Assembly (NCBI GenBank): GCA_903869825.1
Contig: CAIQAL010000033.1
Coordinates: forward strand, 1 to 39,195
Length of the DNA stretch: 39,195 nucleotides
Direction of reading: 5' to 3'
DNA from: an uncultured bacterium
GTDB lineage: Bacteria > Patescibacteriota > Minisyncoccia > Phycocordibacterales > UBA9973
The position numbers were made by a program, and so were the translations under genes. The notes beneath the pieces are model-generated. The model did no database searches. It was not told the origin of the DNA and saw nothing but the letters and a program-made list of their open reading frames with translations. This document shows positions 10,601-15,692 of this stretch, in pieces (positions within the stretch are counted from its first letter, which is position 1; each line of letters starts with the position of its first letter).

Positions 10601-10782
10601 AGCTGAAATTTTTTGCCGGAGTAATCTAGAATCGGAGAAAATTCTTTAAAAACCTCTTTGATACCACTCTCCACCATCCACCTATATGATTTGACCTGGG
10701 CTTCAATCAAATTTGGAAATTCGACTAGAGGTTTTTTATATCTAGAAAAATATTTCTTCGGACGTTTTACTTCTTTTTGCAT
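7612..10782 (-). CDS. rpoB: DNA-directed RNA polymerase subunit beta
   Basis: The 1056-aa core polymerase subunit contains the fork and rifampicin region (FFTTNQLSQFMNQENVLAE, then LSALGPGGLTRERAG and HTPEGPNIGLI), SISTSMIPFLEHNDANRALMG-type sequence (here AFSIATSMIPFLEHND), and the C-terminal GDKLSGRHGNKGV and GGQRFGEMEVWALEGYGA motifs. I place the start at 10782, giving MQKEVKRPKKYFSRYKKPL. The frame stays open to an upstream ATG at 10827, but those 15 residues (LFVLSSCLFSD...) do not match the family. No Shine-Dalgarno motif precedes either ATG. The H at the rifampicin-pocket position of the usual HNDANRALMG string is present, so the site looks conserved in this part. Confidence 0.97.
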   Translation of the reverse strand: MQKEVKRPKKYFSRYKKPLVEFPNLIEAQVKSYRWMVESGIKEVFKEFSPILDYSGKKFQLEFTSFSLGESKTNENDAKVNKISYQGQLKARVKLTNKVLGTIKEQEIFMSDLPLMTPHGTFIINGVERVIVPQLARSFGFFFTESEVKGKRCFGAKIIPARGVWIEIESDADGTIYVRIDKKRKFPVTALLRVMGYHTDEIILKELSGNSIQEETIKTCFAKDTAKTLNDAYIEIYKRLRDGDMATADNAKEYIDSLFTTERYDLSPVGRYRFNKRFDKNMEEVELARRTLSKEDLLTVIINIIALNNNSQAKSDDIDHLGQRRVRFVGEMLQQKIRTGMMQIKRNIQDRMSIIDVDTAMPVQIINQRPLQARIKEFFTTNQLSQFMNQENVLAEMEHIRLLSALGPGGLTRERAGLEVRDVHPSHYGRVCPIHTPEGPNIGLIVHLSTYSRINDFGIIETPYVKVKNAKITGEISYLNALDEEKCNIAHAGISYDENGVITEKMVEARIKNNPGMVSRDEVDFIDVAANQAFSIATSMIPFLEHNDANRALMGSNMQKQAVPCVSPEAPLVATGIEELASRDSGRLVISEEEGIVTYLDARKVVVKGKKEITYPLINFLRNNNFSAFHQRPSVNMGDKIKKGDVLADTTSTVGGQVSIGQNIFVAFLSWSGSNYEDAIIVSERLVKKSKFTSIYVEEFICIVRDTKLGPEITTRDIPNVGEIKLKDLDEDGIVRVGAEVRENDILVGKITPKGETELTPEERLLRSIFAEKARDVKDTSLRMEHGKRGRIIGIKIFSRDLGHTLEAGIIKKIVIEVAQVRNISVGDKLSGRHGNKGVISTILPEEDMPYGADGTPVDIILSPLGVPSRMNLGQILEMHLGMAANTLGYQAIVPPFLGARHDEIKEELKKAGLPENGKIKLFDGRTGESFGQDVAVGYMYMLKLHHMVEDKIHMRSIGPYSLITQQPLGGKAQGGGQRFGEMEVWALEGYGAAYTLREMLTIKSDDILGRSQTFDHIIKNEPIKSPNSPASFNVMLNYLRGLALDVKLEKGFDGE

Positions 10783-10857
10783 ATGATAAAAATCCGAGAA
10801 CAAACAAGAAGACAAAACAAAAAGCAAAAACGCTTTTTATATAAGCTTAGTTATCTA

Positions 10858-10923
10858 TTTCGGATATGATTAAATTAATACTAATAAAACTATTAATAAT
10901 AAACAGGAGGAGTACATCCGAAA
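10858..10923 (-). other. Long-range stem in the rpoBC leader RNA
   Basis: In the minus-strand transcript TTTCGGAT (from 10916-10923) can pair with ATCCGAAA (from 10858-10865), enclosing a 50-nt AU-rich loop. The loop begins with an ACUCCUCCU segment resembling the 3' end of 16S rRNA. The structure sits in a leader of about 155 nt between the promoter and rpoB. It may regulate rpoBC expression; the class is unknown to me. Confidence 0.4.
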
Positions 10924-10944
10924 CTCAATCTATCAATCAAAGAT

Positions 10945-10972
10945 AGTATACTCTTTTAAAAAACTTTGTCAA
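10945..10972 (-). promoter_or_regulatory. Sigma-70 promoter of rpoBC
   Basis: On the minus strand TTGACA (10967-10972) and TATACT (10945-10950) are separated by 16 nt. The -35 is a perfect consensus and the -10 differs by one base. Transcription should start near 10937-10939. Confidence 0.8.
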
Positions 10973-10979
10973 ACACCCC

Positions 10980-11019
10980 AAATAAACCAAACATCACCCA
11001 AGTGATATTTGGTTTATTT
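10980..11019 (-). terminator. Long hairpin downstream of the DUF1059 gene
   Basis: Two 18-nt arms (10980-10997 and 11002-11019) pair around CCAA. The single mismatch on the + strand becomes a G-U pair on the minus strand, so the RNA of the minus-strand DUF1059 gene folds better. The arms end in a T/A-rich run. It separates that gene from the rpoBC promoter. Confidence 0.75.
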
Positions 11020-11037
11020 CGCCTATTTTTACTTTTT

Positions 11038-11226
11038 TTAGCTTTCTTTTATTTTTGCCAACATCATATTTTTCATGTCATCATTTGACATATTTTTCTC
11101 TTCCGTATCATTTTTGTGTTCTTTCGTCGCGTGTTCCATCATTTTATTTATAACTTCTTCATTGCTCTCCCCCGTCGCAACAAAGTCACAATTTGTCCCC
11201 AAATCTCTACAGCTAAGTGTTTTCAT
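11038..11226 (-). CDS. DUF1059 family small protein
   Basis: The 62-aa protein starts MKTLSCRDLGTNCDFVATG, the characteristic opening of DUF1059 proteins, with two Cys residues, followed by the EEVINKMMEHATKEH helix that normally ends the domain. A charged Met/Lys-rich tail (residues about 41-62) is extra. It has no signal peptide or membrane segment, so it is probably cytoplasmic. The biochemical role of DUF1059 is not established. It lies alone between the PG-binding gene and rpoBC and has its own terminator. Confidence 0.85.
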   Translation of the reverse strand: MKTLSCRDLGTNCDFVATGESNEEVINKMMEHATKEHKNDTEEKNMSNDDMKNMMLAKIKES

Positions 11227-11318
11227 TTTTTTATTATTTATATTATGGTAGCTTTTTTGCTATCCTTTTTGTAAATAATTTATTATTAATAATTAATAAT
11301 CTTTTGTTTTGTATTTTA

Positions 11319-12005
11319 TTAGGTGACGGTAAATGTTTTCGGCCAAGAAATACTTAGGTTTCCAGAATTATCCAAGGATTCAACTAAATAATAATAGGTG
11401 CTTCCAGGTATCAATCCTTCCTGGTTGACACTTTTTGTTGAGGTAAGGTCTGCCCCAGAATTCGACTGAATCAGACTGCCTCCTTCACTAGAATTGGGAT
11501 AAATAAAGTCTCCAGTAAAATACCGCAGATTGTTTAACCGAATCGGTGTTGCACTCAGAAATACTCCACCTTTGACAGGTTCACTTGTTGACCAGGTGAC
11601 CGTCGCAAACGAATTTAAAGTCTGTAGATTTCCGCTTGTCGTCATTACCCCGGAAATAAGTGGTGCATGAGTATCGAGCATTTGATTTTTTGAATTAATT
11701 TCATTAAGTTGCGCCAAAGTTACTGGACCTACATACCCTTGAGCTAAAATACCATAAGTTAACTGAAATTGGATAACTGCTTTTTTTGTGAGTGGGCCAA
11801 AATATCCCGATACTTCTCTTGCAGGATAAATCCCCGGATCAGTTGATAAAAACGACTGAAGCTGACTAACCTCTGTTCCTGTTGATCCCAGACCCATTGG
11901 TGTCTTAAATGGAGGATAAGCTGCCTGGGCTTTTGGAGTTATGCCAAAAAACAAAAGACCCCCAAAGAGCATTACGATTAATGCCAAAAATTTAATTTTT
12001 TTCAT
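11319..12005 (-). CDS. Secreted peptidoglycan-binding protein with an Ig/FnIII-like domain
   Basis: The 228-aa protein has a cleavable signal peptide (hydrophobic residues about 5-22, AQA-AYPP cleavage region near 29). A PG_binding_1 domain follows, marked by LGSTGTEVSQLQSFLS, GYFGPLTKKAVIQFQ and YVGPVTLAQLN. The C-terminal half resembles a fibronectin III or purple-acid-phosphatase N-terminal fold (ATVTWSTSEPVKGGVFLS, then GLIPGSTYYYLVESLDNSGN). It probably sits on the cell wall as a surface protein. No catalytic domain is visible, so a structural or adhesive role is more likely than hydrolysis. Proteins of this build are common in Parcubacteria. Confidence 0.85.
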   Translation of the reverse strand: MKKIKFLALIVMLFGGLLFFGITPKAQAAYPPFKTPMGLGSTGTEVSQLQSFLSTDPGIYPAREVSGYFGPLTKKAVIQFQLTYGILAQGYVGPVTLAQLNEINSKNQMLDTHAPLISGVMTTSGNLQTLNSFATVTWSTSEPVKGGVFLSATPIRLNNLRYFTGDFIYPNSSEGGSLIQSNSGADLTSTKSVNQEGLIPGSTYYYLVESLDNSGNLSISWPKTFTVT

Positions 12006-12266
12006 ATTTCTTTGTGTAATTAATTAATAAGATTTTCAATCTAAACACTTATTCGGACAGCCATCTCTTCATTCCTAATATTTTTCATTCGGTTTGCAGA
12101 CAAAAAGAAACCCACTACCATTACCCTTAATCTCACCAAAAAGAACTATTTATCATACATAGAACAAAAAGAACTAATTTTCATTTAAATACTACAAAAC
12201 ACTAAATCCCAAAATGAACTAAATATTCTCGCCCTATTATAAAAGTAATGGATGAAGATATTATGA

Positions 12267-12356
12267 AGGGAATTCCAGATGCACTACTTAGTGGACAAAG
12301 TAATAACTACGATACAGAAAAATGATGGGTATATTTTTATACCAAATTTACACTAA
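12267..12356 (+). pseudogene. Orphan C-terminal coding remnant (GYIFIP family), copy 1
   Basis: This lies in the 433-nt spacer 12006-12438, which has no convincing complete gene. The frame reads LVDKVITTIQKNDGYIFIP followed by NLH and a stop. It aligns without gaps to LVEEVGTAIREHNGYIFIP plus SFT and a stop at 14067-14138. A TATTAT box (12235-12240) precedes an ATG at 12248 that opens a 25-codon ORF (MDEDIMKGIPDALLSG...) in a different frame over the same bases, which suggests that a frameshift has separated start from tail. I do not recognise the parent family. The rest of the spacer (12006-12230) shows only AT-rich sequence. Confidence 0.45.
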
Positions 12357-12393
12357 AATCTAGCATTGAAACAAAACAGCCACACCAGTCGTA

Positions 12394-12423
12394 TTGAAAT
12401 ATATAAGGTCGAATTAATAATAT
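12394..12423 (+). promoter_or_regulatory. Putative promoter of the Ala/Lys/Thr-rich protein gene
   Basis: TTGAAA (12394-12399) and TAATAT (12418-12423) are 18 nt apart, and the gene starts at 12439. Both boxes are imperfect. Confidence 0.45.
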
Positions 12424-12438
12424 TAATTTTTTTAAAAT

Positions 12439-12849
12439 ATGACAAATAAAATAAAATTTGCTGTCCCTGTACTTGCTCTCGGCTTATTGTTCTCCTCTGT
12501 TGCTGTTTTTGCTCAAAACACCACAACAGGAACAGATTCAACTGGAACCCCGACAACTGTTGTTACTAAAAAGGTTTGTGTAGCGACCGCTAAGGCTACT
12601 CGTGTTGCTGCAGTAAAAACTGCATCAGGTACAGCAAAAGTTGCTAAAACAGATGCAAAGACAACTTTGACTAAAGCTTTGGCTACCGCTAAAGCAAACA
12701 CAGACAAGGTTGCCGCTGCTGCTGCAAAAAAAGCAGCAAATACTACCTACAAAGCATCCTTAAAAGATATCACAAAGACACAAGCTGCTTCGGTAAAAAC
12801 TGCCTGGAGTGACTATGCAACAGCCGTCAAAGCTTGCCCAAAGAAATAA
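12439..12849 (+). CDS. Secreted Ala/Lys/Thr-rich helical protein
   Basis: The 136-aa protein has a clear signal peptide (KIKFAVPVLALGLLFSSVAVFA-Q). The mature part is low complexity: a Thr/Gly-rich start, then long Ala/Lys/Thr stretches that would form amphipathic helices (ATAKATRVAAVKTASGTAK, AAAAAKKAANTTYKASLK). Exactly two Cys remain in the mature chain, one before the helical part (KKVCVATA) and one at the end (KACPKK), so a disulfide could clamp a helical hairpin. The composition resembles histone H1-like proteins, but the signal peptide argues against a nucleoid role. A very long hairpin terminator follows. Function is unknown; an envelope or surface role is inferred. Confidence 0.75.
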   Translation: MTNKIKFAVPVLALGLLFSSVAVFAQNTTTGTDSTGTPTTVVTKKVCVATAKATRVAAVKTASGTAKVAKTDAKTTLTKALATAKANTDKVAAAAAKKAANTTYKASLKDITKTQAASVKTAWSDYATAVKACPKK

Positions 12850-12859
12850 TTTAAATAAA

Positions 12860-12915
12860 TTTTAATTATTCTAAAAAACTCCGATTTGAATCGGAGTTTT
12901 TTAGAATAATTAAAA
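12860..12915. terminator. 26-bp perfect bidirectional terminator hairpin
   Basis: Arms 12860-12885 and 12890-12915 are perfect inverted repeats around TTGA. The stem has a GC core (ACTCCGAT/ATCGGAGT), six Ts in the right arm and AT-rich flanks. It lies between convergent genes and should stop transcription from both sides. Confidence 0.9.
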
Positions 12916-12926
12916 ATAATATTTAG

Positions 12927-13298
12927 CTAAGCTTGAGAAAAATGATAGAAATTAATTTTCTTTCCAGTGTACATGGCTCCTATCATGCTTAGCGCTGCAG
13001 AAACTACAAGTAGAGGAGATATAATCTCAAAGAAACTTACAAAGATTGTACTGATAAAATAAAAATTAAAATCAAATACTTCAGAAAAGTCTTTAACCAT
13101 ATTCAAAAATTCTGCATCGATTAACTTGGCATTGATATGCCACACAATGACTATAAAATTAAGCGCGAGTAAGGTGAAAGTAACAAAAAAAATCGGTTGT
13201 AATTTTTTATAATTAATTCTTCGCATCACAAATTGATGCATCCCTATTGGAATTTCTACTAATGAAATAGTATTTAATTGTTCATCAATTTTTTCCAT
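12927..13298 (-). CDS. Small integral membrane protein, probable partner of the ECF sigma factor
   Basis: The 123-aa protein has two clear hydrophobic segments (about residues 36-55, FFVTFTLLALNFIVIVW, and about 80-110, FYFISTIFVSFFEIISPLLVVSAAL) and a basic cytoplasmic N-terminus. It starts 5 nt after the sigma gene ends, so the two are cotranscribed. Genes in this position usually encode anti-sigma factors, and a membrane protein of this size fits. I see no recognisable zinc anti-sigma motif (HxxxCxxC) or RseA-type domain, so the anti-sigma role is inferred from context alone. Confidence 0.7.
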   Translation of the reverse strand: MEKIDEQLNTISLVEIPIGMHQFVMRRINYKKLQPIFFVTFTLLALNFIVIVWHINAKLIDAEFLNMVKDFSEVFDFNFYFISTIFVSFFEIISPLLVVSAALSMIGAMYTGKKINFYHFSQA

Positions 13299-13303
13299 AA
13301 TTT

Positions 13304-13840
13304 TTAAGTCAAATAATTTTTTAATTTATCTTTTAATTGTTCTTTTCCTCTGCTGATCTGTGTTTTAACCGTATTGATAGGCATATCTAATATCTCCGCT
13401 ATTTCTTGATATTGAAAGCCTTGTTGGTAGAATAATAAAAGAATCTTCTTGTATTCTTGATTTATTTGTTCTAATGCTTTATCTACATCAGACATAAGTC
13501 CCTCCTTTGGATAATACGCTTCAAAAGAAAGGATTGTTTCGTTCTCTGTGTTAAGACTTATTTCGTTTTTTCTTTTTTTACTTCGAAGAAAATCATACGT
13601 TGTATTCGTAGCAATAGTAAATATCCAAGTCTTGATATTTTTTTCTGGGTCAATGAGTTTGCGATGCGTGTAAACTTTTATAAAAGTTTCTTGAGTTACA
13701 TCTTTCGCATTGTGTGAGTTTTTTAATATTCTTAAGCAGTAGTTATATATTGCCTTTTCATAAAAAGATAAAATATATTCAAAAGCATTTAAGTCTCCTG
13801 TTTTAGCACGAATTAAAATATCTTTATCTATTTTTTCCAT
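13304..13840 (-). CDS. ECF-type RNA polymerase sigma factor
   Basis: The 178-aa protein has only sigma regions 2 and 4. Region 2 includes YNYCLRILKNSHNAKDVTQETFIKVYTH and the -10 helix KTWIFTIATNTTYDFLRSKKR. Region 4 includes ALEQINQEYKKILLLFYQQGFQYQEIAEILDMPINTVKTQISRGKEQLK. It would direct RNA polymerase to a small regulon in response to a signal, probably from the envelope. I start it at 13840 (MEKIDKDIL); the frame is open back to an ATG at 13888, but that stretch contains the promoter. The same promoter occurs before the NUDIX gene, suggesting shared control or autoregulation. Confidence 0.92.
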   Translation of the reverse strand: MEKIDKDILIRAKTGDLNAFEYILSFYEKAIYNYCLRILKNSHNAKDVTQETFIKVYTHRKLIDPEKNIKTWIFTIATNTTYDFLRSKKRKNEISLNTENETILSFEAYYPKEGLMSDVDKALEQINQEYKKILLLFYQQGFQYQEIAEILDMPINTVKTQISRGKEQLKDKLKNYLT

Positions 13841-13853
13841 TTTTGATTTCTTT

Positions 13854-13876
13854 ATTATATCAGTTCCTTGTCCAAT
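13854..13876 (-). promoter_or_regulatory. Promoter of the ECF sigma gene
   Basis: The minus strand reads ATTGGAC, 2 nt, GGAAC, TGA, TATAAT. TG-A-TATAAT is a perfect extended -10 (13854-13862). The upstream ATTGGAC and GGAAC boxes recur at 15126-15149, with 17 identical bases (13851-13867 and 15123-15139). GGAAC also resembles -35 boxes of ECF sigma factors. Confidence 0.6.
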
Positions 13877-13890
13877 TAGTATGCACAAAA

Positions 13891-13948
13891 TAGCCTTTGT
13901 AAAATAAGGCTAAAAACGATTCGCGACTTAGTCGACTGCGTTTGAACT
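13891..13948. repeat. Degenerate hairpin-containing repeat, copy A
   Basis: TAGCCTT (13891-13897) and AAGGCTA (13906-13912) form a hairpin followed by TCGCG, CTTAGTCGA and GTTTGAACT blocks. The same block order occurs in copy B at 14033-14090. The copies are diverged but alignable over about 40 bp (GCTAAAA, TCGCG, TAGT, GAACT). Confidence 0.45.
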
Positions 13949-13971
13949 ATATTCACTAAAAAGCATTTATT

Positions 13972-14034
13972 CTAAAGTTTTACAGGCAACACAACAGTAA
14001 AAGTACTACCCGTGTCCGACAGAATCCAAAAGAG
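13972..14034 (-). pseudogene. C-terminal remnant of a sensor histidine kinase
   Basis: The minus-strand frame reads LFWILSDTGSTFTVVLPVKL and a stop. GSTFTVVLP is the typical end of the HATPase domain of bacterial sensor kinases (normally GKGSTFTVVLP). The start and the whole dimerisation and ATP-binding core are missing, and the normal GxGxG context is shortened. It is therefore a fossil left by deletion, bordered by repeats A and B. Confidence 0.55.
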
Positions 14035-14090
14035 CTTTATCTGATAAAGCTAAAATTCACTCGCGCGACCTAGTGGAGGAAGTTGGAACT
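14033..14090. repeat. Degenerate hairpin-containing repeat, copy B
   Basis: AGCTTTAT (14033-14040) and ATAAAGCT (14044-14051) form an 8-bp stem. TCGCGCGACCTAGTGG and GTTGGAACT blocks follow, matching copy A in order and spacing. Translated on the + strand it leads directly into the GYIFIP remnant, and copy A gives a decayed version of the same peptide start (AKNDSR against AKIHSR). Confidence 0.45.
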
Positions 14091-14138
14091 GCGATACGAG
14101 AGCATAATGGATATATTTTTATACCTTCATTTACTTAA
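14067..14138 (+). pseudogene. Orphan C-terminal coding remnant (GYIFIP family), copy 2
   Basis: The frame reads D, then LVEEVGTAIREHNGYIFIP, then SFT and a stop. It is open upstream to 14001 but has no ATG. It is homologous to the remnant at 12267-12356 (more than half of the aligned residues identical). It overlaps the 3' end of the NUDIX gene by 12 nt on the opposite strand. The parent family is not recognised. Confidence 0.45.
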
Positions 14139-15119
14139 TGCTTCAATATCAAAAATATCTACATCTCGCAAAATAAGTTTCTTGTAAGCTATCAAATCTC
14201 CTTTTGCAATCACTGGGACTTTAAAACCATAAACATCCATATATACACTATTTTCAAAATTTGATGGTGTTGCTACCCATTTCTTGTTTACTTTATCAAA
14301 ATTTTTCTTTTCAAACGCTCCTGCAATATCAATATTCTGGTATTTATATTTAAGAGTCATAAGTTTTATGTTCCATTCTTCGTCTAAATACTGTTCAGGT
14401 CCATATTTAATAAAATCTTTTACGTCTGACAATAATTCCTCAAATCTATCTTCTGGAATAGAAATATCAATATCAGCAAGTTCTCTTTTTACCCCATAAA
14501 GACGAGAAGCAAAACCACCTTTTATTTGAAAAGGAACATTGTGTTTTTGGAGTATGTTTATAATCCACTTAAAAGCACTTTCTGTATCTCTAACTTTCAT
14601 TTTTAACACTCTTAAAACCTGAGCAAAGGTGGTACTACCACCTGACCATATATTTGGATTCTTTTCCATCGATTCAAAAATATCAGAGACTTTCATCCAT
14701 TTAATTTCTTGAACTTCCCCATCATTAAATTTCAAAGTATTTATTTCTACATCAAATCTATAATAAAAATTATGGCTAAATTCTCTATTGGGGTAATTGT
14801 CTCCTTTGCCAACTTCTCCTTGAATTAAATTCTCTCTTTTTAACTCTAAACCAATTTCTTCAATTAACTCATTTCTGATTCCTTCCTCAATACTTTCACA
14901 ACTTTTTATATGCCCACCAAAACGGGTATCCCAACAATTGGGGTCTGTATCTTTATTTTTTGCACGTAGATGAACAAGAATATATATATCATTTTTTATT
15001 ATTTTAAAAAGATAGACGCGCACAATTCTATGCCATAACCCTTGCAAGTGTACTTCAGAGCGTAATCTTTTCTCGCCAGTTAAAACATTATTTTCATCAA
15101 CAATATCTAAATATTCCAT
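14127..15119 (-). CDS. Fusion of a NUDIX hydrolase with a nucleotidyltransferase domain
   Basis: The 330-aa protein has two domains. Residues 1-175 are a NUDIX fold whose box runs from G69 to L91: G69, E75, E84, E87, E88 and G90 are kept, but the usual Arg before E84 is Asn (N83). The start YLDIVDENNVLTGEKRLRSE resembles the isopentenyl-diphosphate isomerase/YfcD branch. Residues 178-330 are a polymerase-beta-type nucleotidyltransferase with GG201-202 and D216-I-D218, related to antibiotic or AbiEii-like nucleotidyltransferases. A third acidic candidate is in YQNIDIAGAF. A fused enzyme could make and clear a nucleotidylated product; this is inference. It ends in TGA. Its promoter leaves about 6 nt before the ATG, so the mRNA is probably leaderless. 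Confidence 0.85.
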   Translation of the reverse strand: MEYLDIVDENNVLTGEKRLRSEVHLQGLWHRIVRVYLFKIIKNDIYILVHLRAKNKDTDPNCWDTRFGGHIKSCESIEEGIRNELIEEIGLELKRENLIQGEVGKGDNYPNREFSHNFYYRFDVEINTLKFNDGEVQEIKWMKVSDIFESMEKNPNIWSGGSTTFAQVLRVLKMKVRDTESAFKWIINILQKHNVPFQIKGGFASRLYGVKRELADIDISIPEDRFEELLSDVKDFIKYGPEQYLDEEWNIKLMTLKYKYQNIDIAGAFEKKNFDKVNKKWVATPSNFENSVYMDVYGFKVPVIAKGDLIAYKKLILRDVDIFDIEALSK

Positions 15120-15125
15120 GAATTT

Positions 15126-15149
15126 ATTATATCAGTTCCAACGTCCAAT
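15126..15149 (-). promoter_or_regulatory. Promoter of the NUDIX-nucleotidyltransferase gene
   Basis: The minus strand reads ATTGGAC, 3 nt, GGAAC, TGA, TATAAT, with TATAAT at 15126-15131. It is the twin of the sigma-gene promoter at 13854-13876; only the spacer between the first two boxes differs by one base. The ATG at 15119 is 6 nt from the -10. Confidence 0.6.
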
Positions 15150-15179
15150 AAGCCAGTCGAAAAACGACCTTCAGTGGGA

Positions 15180-15214
15180 ACTAAAAAGCCCTTACAGAGT
15201 AAGGACCTTTTAGT
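15180..15214 (-). terminator. Terminator of the tRNA cluster
   Basis: Arms 15180-15195 and 15199-15214 pair over 16 bp around a 3-nt loop on the minus strand. Two positions are G-U there but would be A-C mismatches on the + strand, which shows that the minus strand is the functional one. The right arm contains a run of five Ts. Confidence 0.7.
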
Positions 15215-15228
15215 TAAATTTTCGTATG

Positions 15229-15302
15229 CGCGATCGACCGGATTTGAACCGGCAACCTCCCGCGTGACAGGCGGGTGCTCTAACCAGTTGAGCTACGATC
15301 GC
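15229..15302 (-). tRNA. tRNA-Asp (GTC)
   Basis: 74 nt. The acceptor stem GCGATCG/CGATCGC is perfect with discriminator G. The anticodon loop CTGTCAC gives GTC. The T-arm is CCGGTTCAAATCCGG. CCA is not encoded. Confidence 0.95.
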
Positions 15303-15436
15303 AACAATTTACCTTCAAACTATCTAACAATCTTTAATTTGCAAACGTAGGGTTTTAGACTTGCCAAAACAGCTACAATCGCATCCTACACTCTTTAACT
15401 AACACACTATATCACAAATTAATATTTAATTTGTTG

Positions 15437-15510
15437 TGTCGGCACCAGGAGTTGCACCTGGGACCTTGGCTTTATGAGTGCCACGCTCTAACTACCTGAG
15501 CTATGCCGAC
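15437..15510 (-). tRNA. tRNA-Met (CAT), elongator
   Basis: 74 nt. The acceptor stem GTCGGCA/TGCCGAC is perfect with discriminator A, and the anticodon loop CTCATAA gives CAT. It is taken as the elongator because 1:72 is paired. Two oddities are an A-A mismatch at the loop-closing pair 31:39 and a T-loop TGCAACT with G at position 55 instead of T. CCA is not encoded. Confidence 0.88.
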
Positions 15511-15559
15511 AAAAAGCATTTCTTCGACAAGACATTTTGGCATGTCACTTGCCGAATTG

Positions 15560-15630
15560 TTGCGGGGCCACGAATCGAACGTGGGTCTTAAGGTTATGAG
15601 CCTTACGAGATGCCTCTTCTCTACCCCGCT
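15560..15630 (-). tRNA. Initiator tRNA-fMet (CAT)
   Basis: 71 nt. It shows the initiator hallmark, an unpaired 1:72 position (A1 opposite A72) above GCGGGG/CCCCGC. The anticodon arm is TAAGG CTCATAA CCTTA; only two of the three usual G-C pairs next to the loop are present. The D-loop is short. Discriminator A; CCA is not encoded. Confidence 0.9.
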
Positions 15631-15692
15631 ATAAATTAAAACTGCCTATATTGGGCATTTTTTATTCTACCTTAAATCATTAAAAAAGTAAA

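Noticed and set aside
10783-10827. N-terminal extension of RpoB from the ATG at 10827
   Set aside because: The 15 extra residues do not resemble the family, and the next ATG gives the normal N-terminus.
12439-12849. Histone H1-like DNA-binding protein
   Set aside because: A clear signal peptide precedes the Ala/Lys-rich part, so a nucleoid role is unlikely.
13841-13888. N-terminal extension of the ECF sigma factor from 13888
   Set aside because: The stretch contains the promoter shared with the NUDIX gene, and the normal sigma region 2 start follows the ATG at 13840.
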